NCBI GenBank assembly: GCA_905221605.1
Contig: CAJNDS010000558.1
Coordinates: 440,001 to 504,000, forward strand
Direction of reading: 5' to 3'
Source of the DNA: Symbiodinium natans
Lineage: Eukaryota > Sar > Dinophyceae > Suessiales > Symbiodiniaceae
DNA: 64,000 bases
Below are positions 1-9,836 of the stretch, one piece after another. Position numbers and translations under genes: made by a program. The notes beneath the pieces are model-generated. The model saw only the letters and a program-made list of their open reading frames with translations. It was not told the origin of the DNA and did not search any database. How positions within the stretch are numbered: position 1 is the first letter of the stretch; the number at the start of each line of letters is the position of its first letter.

Positions 1-470
1 CAGAGTTACTTTCCTGGGCTTGGGGTTTTAGGGTTTGGGGTTTAGGGTTGTTGGGTTTGGGTTTAGTGTCCAGGGTTTTGAGGGTTTCCTCCTCCTGGAT
101 CTCACAAGCCTAAGGGCCCCTTTAGGCAGACAGGCCGCAGAGCCACCCACGTCGAGGTTGTATTGGTTTGACAGCACACCTCGGATCGCGCGGGCTGCGC
201 CTGATAACCAAAAGCCTCTAGAGACCTAAATTTCTGGGTGCATCTACCCTGTTCGTCAGGTTAATGTAGGCTAACTCTAAATCTAGATACAATAGTCCGA
301 CTCAAGTACCCAGTCTCAGCAAAAACCCTTCAGAAGCCCTTAACTTCTGAACCCTAGACCCCACACCCTAAACCCCAAACCTTACAACCCAAACAGACGT
401 GCCTAAACCCTAAACCCTAAACCCTGAAACCCTCAACCCTAAACCCCAAGCCCTACACCCCAAACATCCC
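1..470. repeat. Degenerate telomere-type repeats, both orientations
   Basis: TTTAGGG-like units lie at about 25-75 and CCCTAAA-like units at about 355-470, so the two ends of the stretch point toward each other as in most introns of the window. The unique sequence between them shows no convincing coding signal. Confidence 0.8.
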
Positions 471-483
471 TAAACCTAGTCCT

Positions 484-588
484 TTTAGATGGTGTCTTGA
501 ATCTCGTTCGGAGTACTTTTAGATGGTGTGTCTTGAATCTCGTTCGGAGTACTTGTAGATGGTGTCTTGAATCTCGTGCGGAGCACTG
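484..588. repeat. Three-copy tandem repeat, about 35 bp unit
   Basis: The unit containing GATGGTGTCTTGAATCTCG occurs three times in a row with few mismatches. Decayed relatives (GATGGTGTTTG...) reappear at about 1935-2000. No function is evident. From 589 to 900 I see only a purine-rich tract and a half tRNA-like sequence. Confidence 0.85.
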
Positions 589-901
589 TACAGACACAGA
601 CGCAGACAGAGGGAGGGGGGGAGGGAGAGGGAAACAGAGAGATAGGAAAAAAACAACAGTATGGAGAAAAAAACAAAGCAGTGGGCAGAACGCTCTACCC
701 ATTAGGCCACTGGGTCTATGGCGACGGCTGCTGACCCACCGCACAGGAGAACACGCTAGCAAAAGAAACAAAATTCCACTTCAAAGCAAAGATTTTCAGA
801 AAGCAACCACACAAGTTTGAAAGAAGTGTGGATCGAAAAAACCGACCCAGGCAAAATTTGTTCCTGCAACTTCTGCCACTACTACAATACCTTGCTTCAA
901 A

Positions 902-974
902 TACACCCAGCCAGGATCGAGCTTGCGACCTTCAGCGCGTTAGGCTGACGTCATAGCCACTAGACCATGGGTGC
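902..974 (-). tRNA. tRNA-Val (anticodon AAC)
   Basis: On the minus strand 73 nt fold as a cloverleaf. The acceptor stem GCACCCA pairs with TGGGTGT (one G-T), and the anticodon stem TCAGC/GCTGA encloses loop CTAACGC, giving anticodon AAC. The D arm contains the TGGTCTAGTGGCTATGAC box A-like region. The T stem GCAAG/CTGGC has one mismatch and the T loop is CTCGATC instead of TTCGATC, so a mildly degenerate or pseudogene copy is possible. Confidence 0.7.
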
Positions 975-1220
975 TTGTTTTCATTTTCACAAACTGGATC
1001 TTTTGTTTGCGAGATGAACGTGTGCGGCTTCAGTCATCAAAACACCTTTTCTCGTAATTTTAAATGCTCGAAAGGCCGAAGGTCGAAAGCAGAAAGTCGG
1101 AAATCGAAAGTCGAAAGACTTGGTTGGTGCAGTCGAGACGCCTCGAGCAGCGTAGTCTCTGCAACAGTCCATTGTCTGTCGAAAACAAAAATGAAGAACA
1201 AATCCATGGCTGCAACTTAA

Positions 1221-1292
1221 GGGGCTATGGCGCAACGGCAGCGCGTCTGACTCCAGATCAGAAGGTTGGGAGTTCGAATCTCTCTGGCCTCA
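1221..1292 (+). tRNA. tRNA-Trp (anticodon CCA)
   Basis: A 72-nt cloverleaf: acceptor GGGGCTA with TGGCCTC, anticodon stem TCTGA/TCAGA around loop CTCCAGA (anticodon CCA), T stem GGGAG/CTCTC with loop TTCGAAT. All arms pair, so it looks functional. A tRNA-Ser follows 148 bp downstream on the same strand. Confidence 0.93.
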
Positions 1293-1439
1293 TTTTCGTT
1301 CTTTGGTTGTTTTCCCTGTGAGAACTTCCATGCAGCAGTCAGGGAAGTCTTGTGGCAGTCTCTGTTTTCTTGGCATGTGCACCTTGCAACCCCAGCTTCT
1401 TTTGAGTTCTGAAAGTTTCTGGCCATGTGTGTGTCAGAA

Positions 1440-1521
1440 GACACTTTGGCCGAGTGGCTAAGGCATCGGCCTGCTAAGCCGATGGGGTCTCCCCGCGTGG
1501 GCTCGAATCCCACAGGTGTCG
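1440..1521 (+). tRNA. tRNA-Ser (anticodon GCT)
   Basis: An 82-nt class II tRNA: acceptor GACACTT with AGGTGTC, anticodon stem TCGGC/GCCGA with loop CTGCTAA (anticodon GCT), a long variable arm as expected for serine, and T stem GTGGG/CCCAC with loop CTCGAAT. From 1522 to 1816 no gene is visible. Confidence 0.93.
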
Positions 1522-1816
1522 ATTTTGTGTCGGCTTGCAAGTAGAAAGCACAGAATTTTCTGACAAGCGCAAGCGAAGCGAGCGAAACACATATCTGGTG
1601 TGTTGAGGGTTTTCCTGGTTTTTTTTAAAAGAAACCATCAATATTCTTTCCAGTTCATTTCAAGCTAAAATTGCAAAACAGGCTTGGCAAGAGAGACAGC
1701 GCAGAACAGAAGAATGCAAAGAATACGTCAATCGAAGGGCGGAGCCCATTCCAAGCAGTCTTCAGAGAAGCTGCTCCGGGCATCTGTAAATCTTGCTAAA
1801 AGTCTGAGATGGTTTA

Positions 1817-1929
1817 CTAGGTTGCCCAGTAACCTAGGATGAAAAAGGGTGCCCTTTTTTGCTTAAAGGGGTTTATAAGGGAACCTAAACCTACCAAAAA
1901 GGGAATAAGGGTACTACTGGGCATCCTAG
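1817..1929. mobile_element. Family B TIR element, 4-bp TSD TTTA
   Basis: 113 bp starting CTAGGTTGCCCAGTAACC and ending CTGGGCATCCTAG, flanked on both sides by TTTA (1813-1816 and 1930-1933). The interior has the family signature: AAGGGTGCCC, then AAGGGGTTTATAAGGGAACC, then AAGGGTACTA. Too short to code, so a non-autonomous DNA-transposon derivative is inferred. Confidence 0.85.
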
Positions 1930-2206
1930 TTTAAAGTCTCGAGATGGATCTTGAAGGATGGTGTTTGGAATCTAGCTCTTGGATGGTGTTTGAATTTGCT
2001 TGGACTTTTGGATGCTGAAAATCATGAAAGAGCAGATTCGAGGAGTTCTATCATTTTCCTTTGCAATAACATGCAGAACTCTAAACTGAAAGCAACCAGC
2101 TGTTGTGAGGAAATGAAACTGAGTTTTGCTATCCATCTTGTTTAAAGTTAAGAACCCTAAACCCTGAAACCCTCAACCCCAAACCCCAAACCCTCAACCC
2201 TGAATC

Positions 2207-2312
2207 TCTTAGGTGCTGAGCTCATAAGCCCCCCCAAAAGCGTAAGCTTTCAGTTCTATAGGGGATTCTAGTATCCCAACAAATGTAAAGTGTGCTCACT
2301 CAGCTACTAAGA
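2207..2312. mobile_element. Family C TIR element
   Basis: Starts near TAGGTGCTGAGCTCATAAGCC and ends near GTGTGCTCACTCAGCTACTA. It shares TTCAGTTCTATAGGGGATT with the copies at 4657 and 36546. Confidence 0.65.
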
Positions 2313-2397
2313 TCTACCCAGGAGAAACCCTGAACCCTAAACCCTTCACCAACTATCCCTAAACCCTAAACCCTAAACCCTGAGACCCTCAATCTAC

Positions 2398-2469
2398 CCA
2401 GGAGGCGACTCCAGGCGGATGCGTCGTCGGCCATGGCGGCGCAGAGCGGGCAGGGCAGCGTGGCGAAGA
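2398..2469 (-). CDS. Candidate internal exon, unknown protein
   Basis: A GC-rich island between CCCTAAA (left) and TTTAGGG (right). The minus strand is open and protein-like, containing ATLPCPLCAAMADDASAW. A CCCAG acceptor precedes it and CTGG|GTAGAT can serve as donor. No family recognised. The plus strand is also open, so strand choice rests partly on the neighbouring genes. Confidence 0.4.
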
Positions 2470-2507
2470 CTGGGGCATGGCCCTCCTGAAGGAAGGGGGG
2501 TTTTGGA

Positions 2508-2610
2508 GGGTTTAGGTTTAGGGTTTAGGGTTTAGGGTTTAGGGTTTAGGGTTTAGGGTTTAGGGTTTAGGGTTTAGGGTATAGGGTTTAGGGTTTAGGG
2601 CTTAGGGGCA
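2508..2610. repeat. Telomeric array (TTTAGGG)n
   Basis: About 14 nearly perfect TTTAGGG units in direct array, internal to unique DNA on both sides, hence interstitial and not a chromosome end. Confidence 0.95.
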
Positions 2611-2616
2611 CTTTAA

Positions 2617-2735
2617 GGTTCAGGGTACAGAGAAACCCAATTAAAAGTGTAGCTACCAAGAACTTAGAAGCCCCTTAAGTACCCTGATAGGGTGATACTT
2701 GGGTTAAAAGTACAATTAAAATTGGGTTACTAAGT
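2617..2735. mobile_element. Family A TIR element, degenerate copy
   Basis: Contains the family A core: AAGGTTCAGGGTAC, AACCCAATTA, AAGCCCCTTAAGTACCCTGATAGGG and GGTTACTAAGTAC. The outermost ends are decayed. Confidence 0.65.
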
Positions 2736-2846
2736 ACAATGACCCTCCTGAAGAAGGGGGCTTGGGTTCAGGGTACATCCCTAGGGCTTCGGGGTTAGTG
2801 ACTCGCTTTCCTAGTCATTCAATGTTCTTTGTCGTTTCTTTTGCCG

Positions 2847-3075
2847 GGGGGGGGTGGGTGGGGGGGGTGGGGCGGGGGGGGCGGGGGGGGGGGCGGGGGG
2901 GGTGGAGGGTGGGCGGTGGGGGGAGGGGCTCACGAGGGTGTGCCGGGGGGGGCAAGGGCGGACAGTGTTGAACAGGGGTGACGAGGGGGGGGGGGAGGAG
3001 GACAAAGAGGATAGGGTGCCGGGTGTGGGTGGGGGGGGGGGGGGGTGGGGGGGGGGGGGGGAGAGGGGGGGGGAG
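2847..3075. repeat. G-rich low-complexity tract
   Basis: About 230 bp in which runs of 3-12 G recur continuously on the plus strand, so strong G-quadruplex potential. Frames called across it (Gly-rich or Pro-rich) are artefacts of composition. Confidence 0.9.
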
Positions 3076-3855
3076 GCCTCAAGAAGTTTACGCTTCAGGG
3101 TGCGCGGCTTGAGGGTTTCTCTCTGGTCTGCGGAACGACCAAAGCCCATTCGGGGTTTATGGTACTTCGTAATCCAATTATGGTTGCACTTATCACCCAA
3201 TCATGACCCTATTGAATTGGGGTACTTAAGGGGCTTACAAGTGGGTTATCACAACACTTACAATGAGGTTACAAGCACCCTGAACCTCCAAGTAGGGCTT
3301 AGGGTTTAGGGTTTAGGGTTTCGGATTTAATTGGGATTTAGGGTTTAGGGTTTACCCTATAACCTAAGCTGAGATTGCCTCCATCTCCGTACCCACCGCA
3401 CGCCGAGACGGCGCGACCAGCGCGGCGCCCTGAGGCAATCTTTTTGTCCCGAGGGGGGGGGGGAGAGGGGGGGGGAGGCCTCAAGAAGTTTACGCTTCAG
3501 GGTGCGCGGCTTGAGGGTTTCTCTCTGGTCTGCGGAACGACCAAAGCCCATTCGGGGTTTATGGTACTTCGTAATCCAATTATGGTTGCACTTATCACCC
3601 AATCATGACCCTATTGAATTGGGGTACTTAAGGGGCTTACAAGTGGGTTATCACAACACTTACAATGAGGTTACAAGCACCCTGAACCTCCAAGTAGGGC
3701 TTAGGGTTTAGGGTTTAGGGTTTCGGATTTAATTGGGATTTAGGGTTTAGGGTTTACCCTATAACCTAAGCTGAGATTGCCTCCATCTCCGTACCCACCG
3801 CACGCCGAGACGGCGCGACCAGCGCGGCGCCCTGAGGCAATCTTTTTGTCCCGAG
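3073..3855. repeat. Tandem duplication, period 402 bp
   Basis: The block starting GAGGCCTCAAGAAG at 3073 recurs at 3475 and is essentially identical through to the GAGGCAATCTTTTTGTCCCGAG end. Each copy carries a family A element, short TTTAGGG tracts and an 85-bp GC-rich island open on both strands. Near identity indicates a recent duplication. Confidence 0.9.
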
Positions 3856-3888
3856 TCCCACCCGGATTATGTGAGATCCCCCTACTAA

Positions 3889-4200
3889 TATGTATATATA
3901 TATATATATATATATGTAGATACAGATACAGATATATAGATGTATATAGATATATAGATATATAGATATATAGATATATAGATATATAGATATATAGATA
4001 TATAGATGTATAGATATATAGATATATAGATATATAGCTATATAGATATATAGATATATAGATATATAGATATATAGCTATATAGCTATATAGCTATATA
4101 GCTATATAGCTATATAGCTATATAGCTATATAGCTATATAGCTATATAGCTATATAGATATATAGATATTTAGATATTTAGATATTTAGATATAAAGATA
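3889..4200. repeat. TATAGA/TATAGC microsatellite
   Basis: TA dinucleotides grade into about 300 bp of GATATATA and GCTATATA units. The GCTATATA sub-block forms its own homogeneous patch (about 4070-4150). Confidence 0.95.
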
Positions 4201-4656
4201 TGTATGTACCCTGTTAACGGACCTAGGTATCTGATGGCACTGAAGGGATAAACCCATGATAAGGGGATGCAAGTGGAGACCAGCTAAACCTTACCCCGGG
4301 GAATACTTTGGTTCGGAACCCCGCGCTATATCAACCTGATATCCCGCGTCGTAAGCCCCGAACTCCACACATCCAAACCAATCAAACTTGAAACCCTACC
4401 TTGGAACATCTCACTTAATAAAACCCTAAACCCTAAACCCGAAACTTCGTGTTCAAGAAAACGCCAATCTCCCGCAGCATGCTTCAACCCTGCTAAACCC
4501 TAACCCCTGTATCCTAAAAAACCCAAAACCCCAAGCGTGAAACGAAAGCACCCTGAGCCACGAACCCCAGGTGGTCTCAAGGTTTACTACTATTTGCATA
4601 AAAGCCCATTGAAAAATCTAAACAAACTGGGGTTCGTCTTGGGGTTCGTAAGCAAA

Positions 4657-4765
4657 TCCTTAGCTGCTGAGTTCATAGGCCCCCCAAAAAAGTGTACACG
4701 TTCAGTTCTATAGGGGATTCTGGTACCCCAAAAAGTGTAAAGTGTACTCATTCAGCTACTGAGAA
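4657..4765. mobile_element. Family C TIR element
   Basis: TAGCTGCTGAGTTCATA at the left, ACTCATTCAGCTACTGA at the right, imperfect inverted repeats. The best-preserved copy of this family. From 4200 to 4657 I see only degenerate CCCTAAA units. Confidence 0.75.
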
Positions 4766-4792
4766 TCAAAAGCGTAGTTTAGGATATAGGGC

Positions 4793-4851
4793 AGATCCAT
4801 GCGCCTGCTCGGCCAGGAGTGCGGCGGTCGAAGCCTTGCAACGGAACGAGT
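4793..4851 (-). CDS. Possible exon, unknown protein
   Basis: The minus strand reads as a mixed-composition peptide (SFRCKASTAALLAEQAHG) in a GC-rich island. No good AG acceptor lies directly upstream, so boundaries and status are uncertain. Confidence 0.25.
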
Positions 4852-5335
4852 CGCGGTATTAGCCATAGGGCTTTTAGGGTTCTAGGGCTTTAGGACCCTA
4901 AACACTATAAACCCTAAACCCTTAACCCTCTACCCTTTAAACCCTAAAGCCTAAGCGCGAACTATGATGTTTAGGGCTTATATAAGTTTAGGACAAACCG
5001 CCCGAAGTCCACGACCCAACATCCTGAACACTCCGCGAGCCTGCAAGCTCGACCATCCAGAAATTCGGCTTCAGTTAGGGTTTAGGGTTTAGGGTTAAGG
5101 GTTTAGGGTTTAGGGTTTGGGGTTTGGGGTTTAGGGTTTAGGGTTTAGGGTTTAGGCTTTTCGGGTTTCAGGGTTTTGGGTATAAACCAGAATAACTCCT
5201 TACACCAGGCATCAACCTGAGATGCACTCCGTAGGTATACGGGCAACACCTAGACCCTACATCAAAGGCCTCGCGAGCCTTTAGGAGAGGACATACATTC
5301 GAGATTTAGTAAATGTTTTTGAGGACCGGGGTTGT

Positions 5336-5449
5336 CCCGGTAGCCCAGTAACCAAATTTTAAATAAGGGCACCCGTTTTTGGGGTTGGTTACTGTGTAAG
5401 GGAACCTTGAAACAAAAAAAAGGGAAAAGGGTACCACTGGGCTGCCAAG
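5336..5449. mobile_element. Family B TIR element
   Basis: CCCGGTAGCCCAGTAACC to CCACTGGGCTGCCAAG, 114 bp, flanked by TTGT and TTAT (three of four bases shared, consistent with an old 4-bp target duplication). Confidence 0.8.
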
Positions 5450-6688
5450 TTATACGGTTTCGAGTCTAGGGTCGTCAGCTCTACTGGTTCTGGGGGAAGC
5501 AAAGCCAACAAGAACTGAACAAGGCCGGCTTAGGAAACCCCTAAACCCTAAACCCGAAACCCGAGACCCTGAACCCTGAACCCTAAACCCCAAGCCCTGC
5601 AGCCACAAGAGTTGAGAAACGGACCGGTGGCAGATTGGAAAGGAAGTCGGGAAGAAATCGGCTGCCATTTAGCGGCAGCAAGGGGTCCTTCAGGGCTCAG
5701 GGTAGCGCAGAATCGAACTTTGACTTTTACTATTAATAAGATTATCATTGTACATATATGTGTATATATATATGTATATAATTTTATTTATTTATTATTA
5801 TTTTTTGGGGGGGAGGGTTGGGTTTTGGGGGTCCTTCAGGCTTGTAGGGTTGACGGTTGGGGGCTCGAGGCTTTGTTGGGTTGAGGGGTCCCACTAGAAG
5901 TAAAGACTGAGGCCAGGATTGGGGGGGGCCTTTTTCTCGCGGGGCTACGCTGTCTCAGAGGAACCCAGGAACAAAACTGGTTTAGGGTTTAGGGTTTAGG
6001 GTTGTATTTCAAATGAGCATATAAAAGGACTGGCTGGCTTAAACCCCGCGATCCTAAACCTTGGTATGCCAATTATGATGAGGGTATCCTTTTGGGGTTG
6101 GTTACTTTGTAAGGGAAGCTTGAAGCCCAAGACGACCTAAACTCCAAATCCTAAACCCGGTCAATTCTTCACCAGGAAGATCAAAACCCTAAACCCTAAC
6201 TACACAGACAGCCCTCAACAACCGGCGGAGTTTTTTTTGCTCGAACGGTGTGGCTCGTTGCTTCTTAGAAAGGTGTGGCTGGGGTGGCCGGCGGAGGTTT
6301 GTTCTTTTGAAAGGTGTGTCTCGGCTGGGTTTAGGGAGTAGGGTTTAGGGTTTGGGGTTTAGGGTTTCGGGGTTTAGGGTTTCGGGTTTAGAGTTTGAGG
6401 GTTTCGGGGTTTAGGGTCTGTTTTAACACCTTAAGCCGTTGTCTGTCATTCCGCCAGCAAAATTCAAAGCCTCAAGCAACAGAAAGAGCCTTACCCATCG
6501 CAGCAGGGTTTAAATTGGGCCAACCCTAGACCCTAGCCCGCTAAACGACCCTAAACGACCCTAAACATCCCTAAGCAACCCTAAACAACCCTGAACCCGA
6601 AACAACCTGAAACAACCTGAAACAACCCTAAACAACCCCGACAAACCCTAAACCCGAAACCCGAAACCCTGAGTCGCAGTGTGGACCA

Positions 6689-6832
6689 CTTGAAGGTTCA
6701 GGGTAAGTAGCAACCCAACTATAACAGTACCTATAACCCAAGTTCTAATGCCTCTTAGGGTACTTAAGGGGCTTTCCTAAGTGGGGTATCACTTCACTTA
6801 GAATTGGTTTATAAGTACCGTGAACCTCCAAG
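6689..6832. mobile_element. Family A TIR element abutting an exon
   Basis: CTTGAAGGTTCAGGG to CCGTGAACCTCCAAG, 144 bp. On the minus strand its right end lies immediately after the exon ending at 6836, and the flanking G plus the TA next to the terminal repeat supplies a GT donor. The other end supplies CAAG as acceptor. The element could therefore be most of an intron (inference). Confidence 0.75.
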
Positions 6833-6835
6833 TAC

Positions 6836-6919
6836 ATTCCCGGAGTGGACCTCGGCCAAACCCGTGATGACCGTGCTGGGTGTCGAGATGTATGCCGCCG
6901 CCACCAGGAAGTGCGCGTC
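6836..6919 (-). CDS. Exon 3 of a probable secreted/membrane protein
   Basis: 84 nt, 28 codons, phase 0 at both ends. The acceptor is AAAGACAG|GAC and the donor AAT|GTAC. It encodes a hydrophobic segment (HFLVAAAYISTPSTVITGLA) that could be a membrane helix. It follows the exon at 7523-7606 in phase. I do not recognise the family, and further exons would lie to the left. Confidence 0.5.
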
Positions 6920-6947
6920 CTGTCTTTGTTTGTGGGTCTACAAAGAG

Positions 6948-7055
6948 AGAATCCCCTAGTTATAAGTCGGGTTGTGAGGAAAATTATTAGGATCCTAACT
7001 TAGGTTATAACACCCTTCTCTATAGTTCGTACAATAAAGGGGGACCCCTCCTTGT
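6948..7055. mobile_element. Family D repeat
   Basis: Shares the cores GGATCCTAACTTAGGTTATA and CTATAGTTCGTACAATAA...GGGGG with the copies at 10118 and 17192. Termini are poorly defined. Confidence 0.5.
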
Positions 7056-7522
7056 AGGGTCTTTGGGTTTAGGGCCTCAGGGTTCTGCGAGCTTGGGAAG
7101 TAAGGATTATAGGGTGCAAGAGCCCAGGGGGGTTAGGCCTCCAAGGGAATCTCTGCGCAACAAACCCCTTACACCATTAGAAAGTTTAAGGGCGCGCCCA
7201 TGCACAACGTGGGCAACATTAAACCCGAAAACCGCAAATCGGTGGACGAACTGAGCTTGTCTAAAACAGCCTCAAGTCTAAACTTTCATTCTTACTATAG
7301 ATTGAGAAAACGATCCATGATCCCAAATATTGAAGTATTCATGAGTTCCGATCCACCAACATTATTAAGTTAGGTATTGAGCTTGCGCGCAGCGTGCTGG
7401 CAGCTAGAAACTTGGTTTATGGTTTTAAGGTTTAACTTCAAGCAAACTTGGCGTGAGAACCCTAAACCCTAAACCTCAAAACCCTAAATCCTCAACCCAC
7501 AAGTACGAACCCCCTCCTCCAC

Positions 7523-7606
7523 GTGAACGGATGCACAACGGAGCCCTGCCCGCGCAGCACCCAGAGCGGCGGCCAGGCAGCCGGTGGCACTTCGGCAGTC
7601 CAGCTC
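7523..7606 (-). CDS. Exon 2 of a probable secreted/membrane protein
   Basis: 84 nt, 28 codons, phase 0. The acceptor is ACTTCAG|GAG and the donor GTTCAC|GTGGAG. It is Ala/Cys-rich (ELDCRSATGCLAAALGAARA). The match in phase with the exons on either side is the main support. The plus strand is also open, so confidence is moderate. Confidence 0.5.
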
Positions 7607-7720
7607 CTGAAGTTTATGGTTTATAGGATCCAACTAAGGACCTAAACAATCCTACAGCTTCGCCCGCCCGCCCACCTCGCCCAGAAGCAAAACAAGCTCC
7701 TAAACCCTGAACCCTAACAC

Positions 7721-7834
7721 CCCTAACCCCCTAAACCTAAAACCCCTAAACCCCTAAACCCTAAACCCCTAAACCCCTAAACCCTAAACCCCTAAACCCT
7801 GAACCCCTAATCCCTAAACCCTAAACCCTCCCAC
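7721..7834. repeat. Telomeric variants CCCTAAA/CCCCTAAA
   Basis: About 14 units alternating CCCTAAA and CCCCTAAA in a regular pattern. Lies directly left of the exon ending at 7835, so on the coding strand the intron opens with TTTAGGG. Confidence 0.9.
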
Positions 7835-7900
7835 CTGCTTCTCGCCAAGGCGGCAGGCCCTGACACAGGCCAGCGCCCCGAGTGCCGCGAGAAGGCGCAT
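7835..7900 (-). CDS. First exon with signal-peptide-like start
   Basis: ATG at 7898-7900 opens 22 codons, MRLLAALGALACVRAC then RLGEKQ: a basic residue, a hydrophobic core and small residues, as in a cleavable signal peptide. The donor is a clean CAG|GTGGGAG and the phase is 0. The two exons downstream (7523-7606 and 6836-6919) continue in phase. Product unknown. The frame is also open upstream of the ATG, so an earlier start cannot be excluded. Confidence 0.55.
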
Positions 7901-7937
7901 GACCAAGCAGGTCAGCCCGAAAAACCATGGTCCGGAT

Positions 7938-8035
7938 AGGGTTCAGGGTTTAGGGTTTAGGGTTTAGGGTTCAGGGTTCAGGGTTTAGGGTTTAGGGTTT
8001 AGGGGTTTAGGGTTTAGGGGTTTAGGGTTTAATTA
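7938..8035. repeat. Telomeric array TTTAGGG with TTCAGGG
   Basis: About 12 units. Beyond it (8036-8470) the DNA is loose TTTAGGG-like sequence with no supported gene. Confidence 0.9.
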
Positions 8036-8616
8036 GGGCTTTAGGGTTTTTAAGGCTCTAGTACTTTTCGGGCTTAGGGTTTGTTTGGGGGCTCCGGTGA
8101 TCTTTTGCGGGGCTTTGGGTTTCTTTGGCGCTCTGAGCTCTAGACGTTCAGGGGGTTTGGGGTGTTGGGTTTAGGGTTTAGGTTTTAGGGTCCAGGCTTG
8201 GGGGTGTAGAGCCCTTAGGGGGATTCGGTGTGTTGCATCCAGGCGGTCTTGGTGCTCAGAGATCCCTTCGATTGTCTGTAGGTTTAGGGTTTAGGGTTTT
8301 AGGGTTTAGGGTTTGTAGGGTTCCATCAGGAGGGGGGCCTAAACCAGAAACTTATAAAATCCGGACCCGAAGTCCTAATGGTCCGAGACTAGGGTTTATA
8401 GGGTTTATAATTTATAAACATCTTGGGTATCGTGCGCAGTTGGGCTTAGAGGTTCGGCGTTAGGTGTTGGGGGTTTCAGTCTCCTCTGGGTGTGCATTGT
8501 AGCCGGATACCAGTGCAAAGGTTGAGTGGCTCAGGGTGTACTGTGTAAGGTTTTTGGGGTAGCACTATCTCCAAGAAGTTGGGGTTTTCGAGTAGCACTA
8601 ACTCCAAGAACTTCAC

Positions 8617-8701
8617 CTCAGAATGTTTAAGCACTCGATGGCTGCGTTTCTGCACTTGCCCTTCAGGTCATTCTCTGCATACTGGCATATTTGTTGGAGG
8701 T
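8617..8701 (-). CDS. Exon, helical protein (HEAT-like?)
   Basis: 85 nt (2 + 27 codons + 2). The acceptor is CCTAG|AC and the donor CTGAG|GTGAAG. It encodes QICQYAEND then LKGKCRNAAIECLNILR, an amphipathic helix pair as in HEAT/ARM solenoids (resemblance only). A second frame across the donor is also open for about 55 codons and leucine-rich, so the exact 3' boundary is uncertain. Confidence 0.5.
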
Positions 8702-9433
8702 CTAGGGTTTAGGGTGCAGGCTAGTTCGGCAAAGTACGGCTATGTGGGTACCCAGAAGCTAGGAAAGCAAAGAGCCCTGCTTGGCCTCCTAAAAGGGTAA
8801 ACAAGGGAACTGGCCAACCCAGCAAAAAGATGGAACAAGGCCCCACTTTGGGTCTTTGGAGAATGATATCACTTTTGGGAGAACGGATCATCTTAACTGT
8901 TACTAACATCCCCAAAAGGACACTGAAGACATGTCACTCACCAATAGTTCTACGAAACCCTATGCAGTTTTAAGGTCTACCCTTGGGAAGAGCACTGAGC
9001 CCCCGAAACCCCGAAACCCCAAGAGAGAAGTGGATAGAGGCACCGAATTTCTCCATTATTACTGGGCTTGAGGGGCTCTTAGGCATGTCAAAGCTCTGGC
9101 AAAGGTGAAAACTCTGCGTGCTTTTGGGTGGTGATGGATTTGAAACCCTAAGCCCTAAACCCTAAACCCTAAACTTGGGGGAGTAGCACTTGCTGTGGCG
9201 TGTGATGGCCTCTTGCAAACCTACGCAAGTGATAGTCATAACGCGTAGTTCCCTAAGCTTGTGGGTCCCCATTCATATGGCATAGCCACAAAAAATCCCT
9301 TACGAAGGAACACCCTGATAGCCCGAAAATGTACCCCTTTTCTGCCCCCCCAAAGATCGTAGAACCCCCCAAAAGCCCAAAGAAACACCCCACATTTAGG
9401 GTTTATGGATTTAGGGTTTAGGGTATGTATAAC

Positions 9434-9493
9434 CATCCCAATTCTTGGACGCCTCCCTCTCCGTTGCTGGCCATTACGTAGAGGTCCTCCAAC
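9434..9493 (-). CDS. Exon, unknown protein
   Basis: 60 nt. The acceptor is GCTGCAGCAG|G and the donor GGATG|GTTATA. Encodes LEDLYVMASNGEGGVQELG. No family recognised. Lies 0.7 kb upstream, in the minus direction, of the exon at 8617-8701 and may belong to the same gene. Confidence 0.45.
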
Positions 9494-9571
9494 CTGCTGC
9501 AGTTTTCTGGGGTTTCGGGTTTCGGGTTTCGGGTCCTTGTCGAATGCTTGGCTTGCTTTATCCCTGGCCTC

Positions 9572-9686
9572 CTAGGTTGCCCAGTAACCTAGGATGATAA
9601 AGGGTGCCCATTTTTTGCTTAAAGGGGTTGATAAGGGAACCTAAACCTACCCAAAAAGGGAATAAGGGTACTACTGGGCATCCCAG
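9572..9686. mobile_element. Family B TIR element, 4-bp TSD CCTC
   Basis: CTAGGTTGCCCAGTAACC to CTGGGCATCCCAG with CCTC on both sides (9568-9571 and 9687-9690). Closest relative of the copy at 1817. Confidence 0.88.
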
Positions 9687-9836
9687 CCTCTCTACCATGC
9701 AGATCAAGTGTGGATTTGGGCGGGGCTTTGGCTACGTTGCGGCGCAGGGTCGGGCGGAAACCCGAAACCCTGAGCTGTGAACCCAAAACCCTAAGCCACA
9801 AACCCCATTCCAACTCCAGCGAGCTTGGCAGCCAAC

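Noticed and set aside
690-730. Half tRNA-like sequence on minus (GACCCAGTGGCCTAATGGGTAGAGCG)
   Set aside because: Acceptor 3' strand and T arm are missing. Possibly a SINE head or tRNA fragment.
1217-1540. 107-codon minus ORF over the tRNA genes
   Set aside because: It is the antisense of the tRNA-Trp and tRNA-Ser genes.
2811-3309. Pro-rich and Gly-rich ORFs at 2811-3200 (minus) and 2854-3309 (plus)
   Set aside because: Produced by the G-rich low-complexity tract.
3889-4200. CRISPR-like periodicity
   Set aside because: It is a simple TATAGA/TATAGC microsatellite without unique spacers. No CRISPR array is present in the window.
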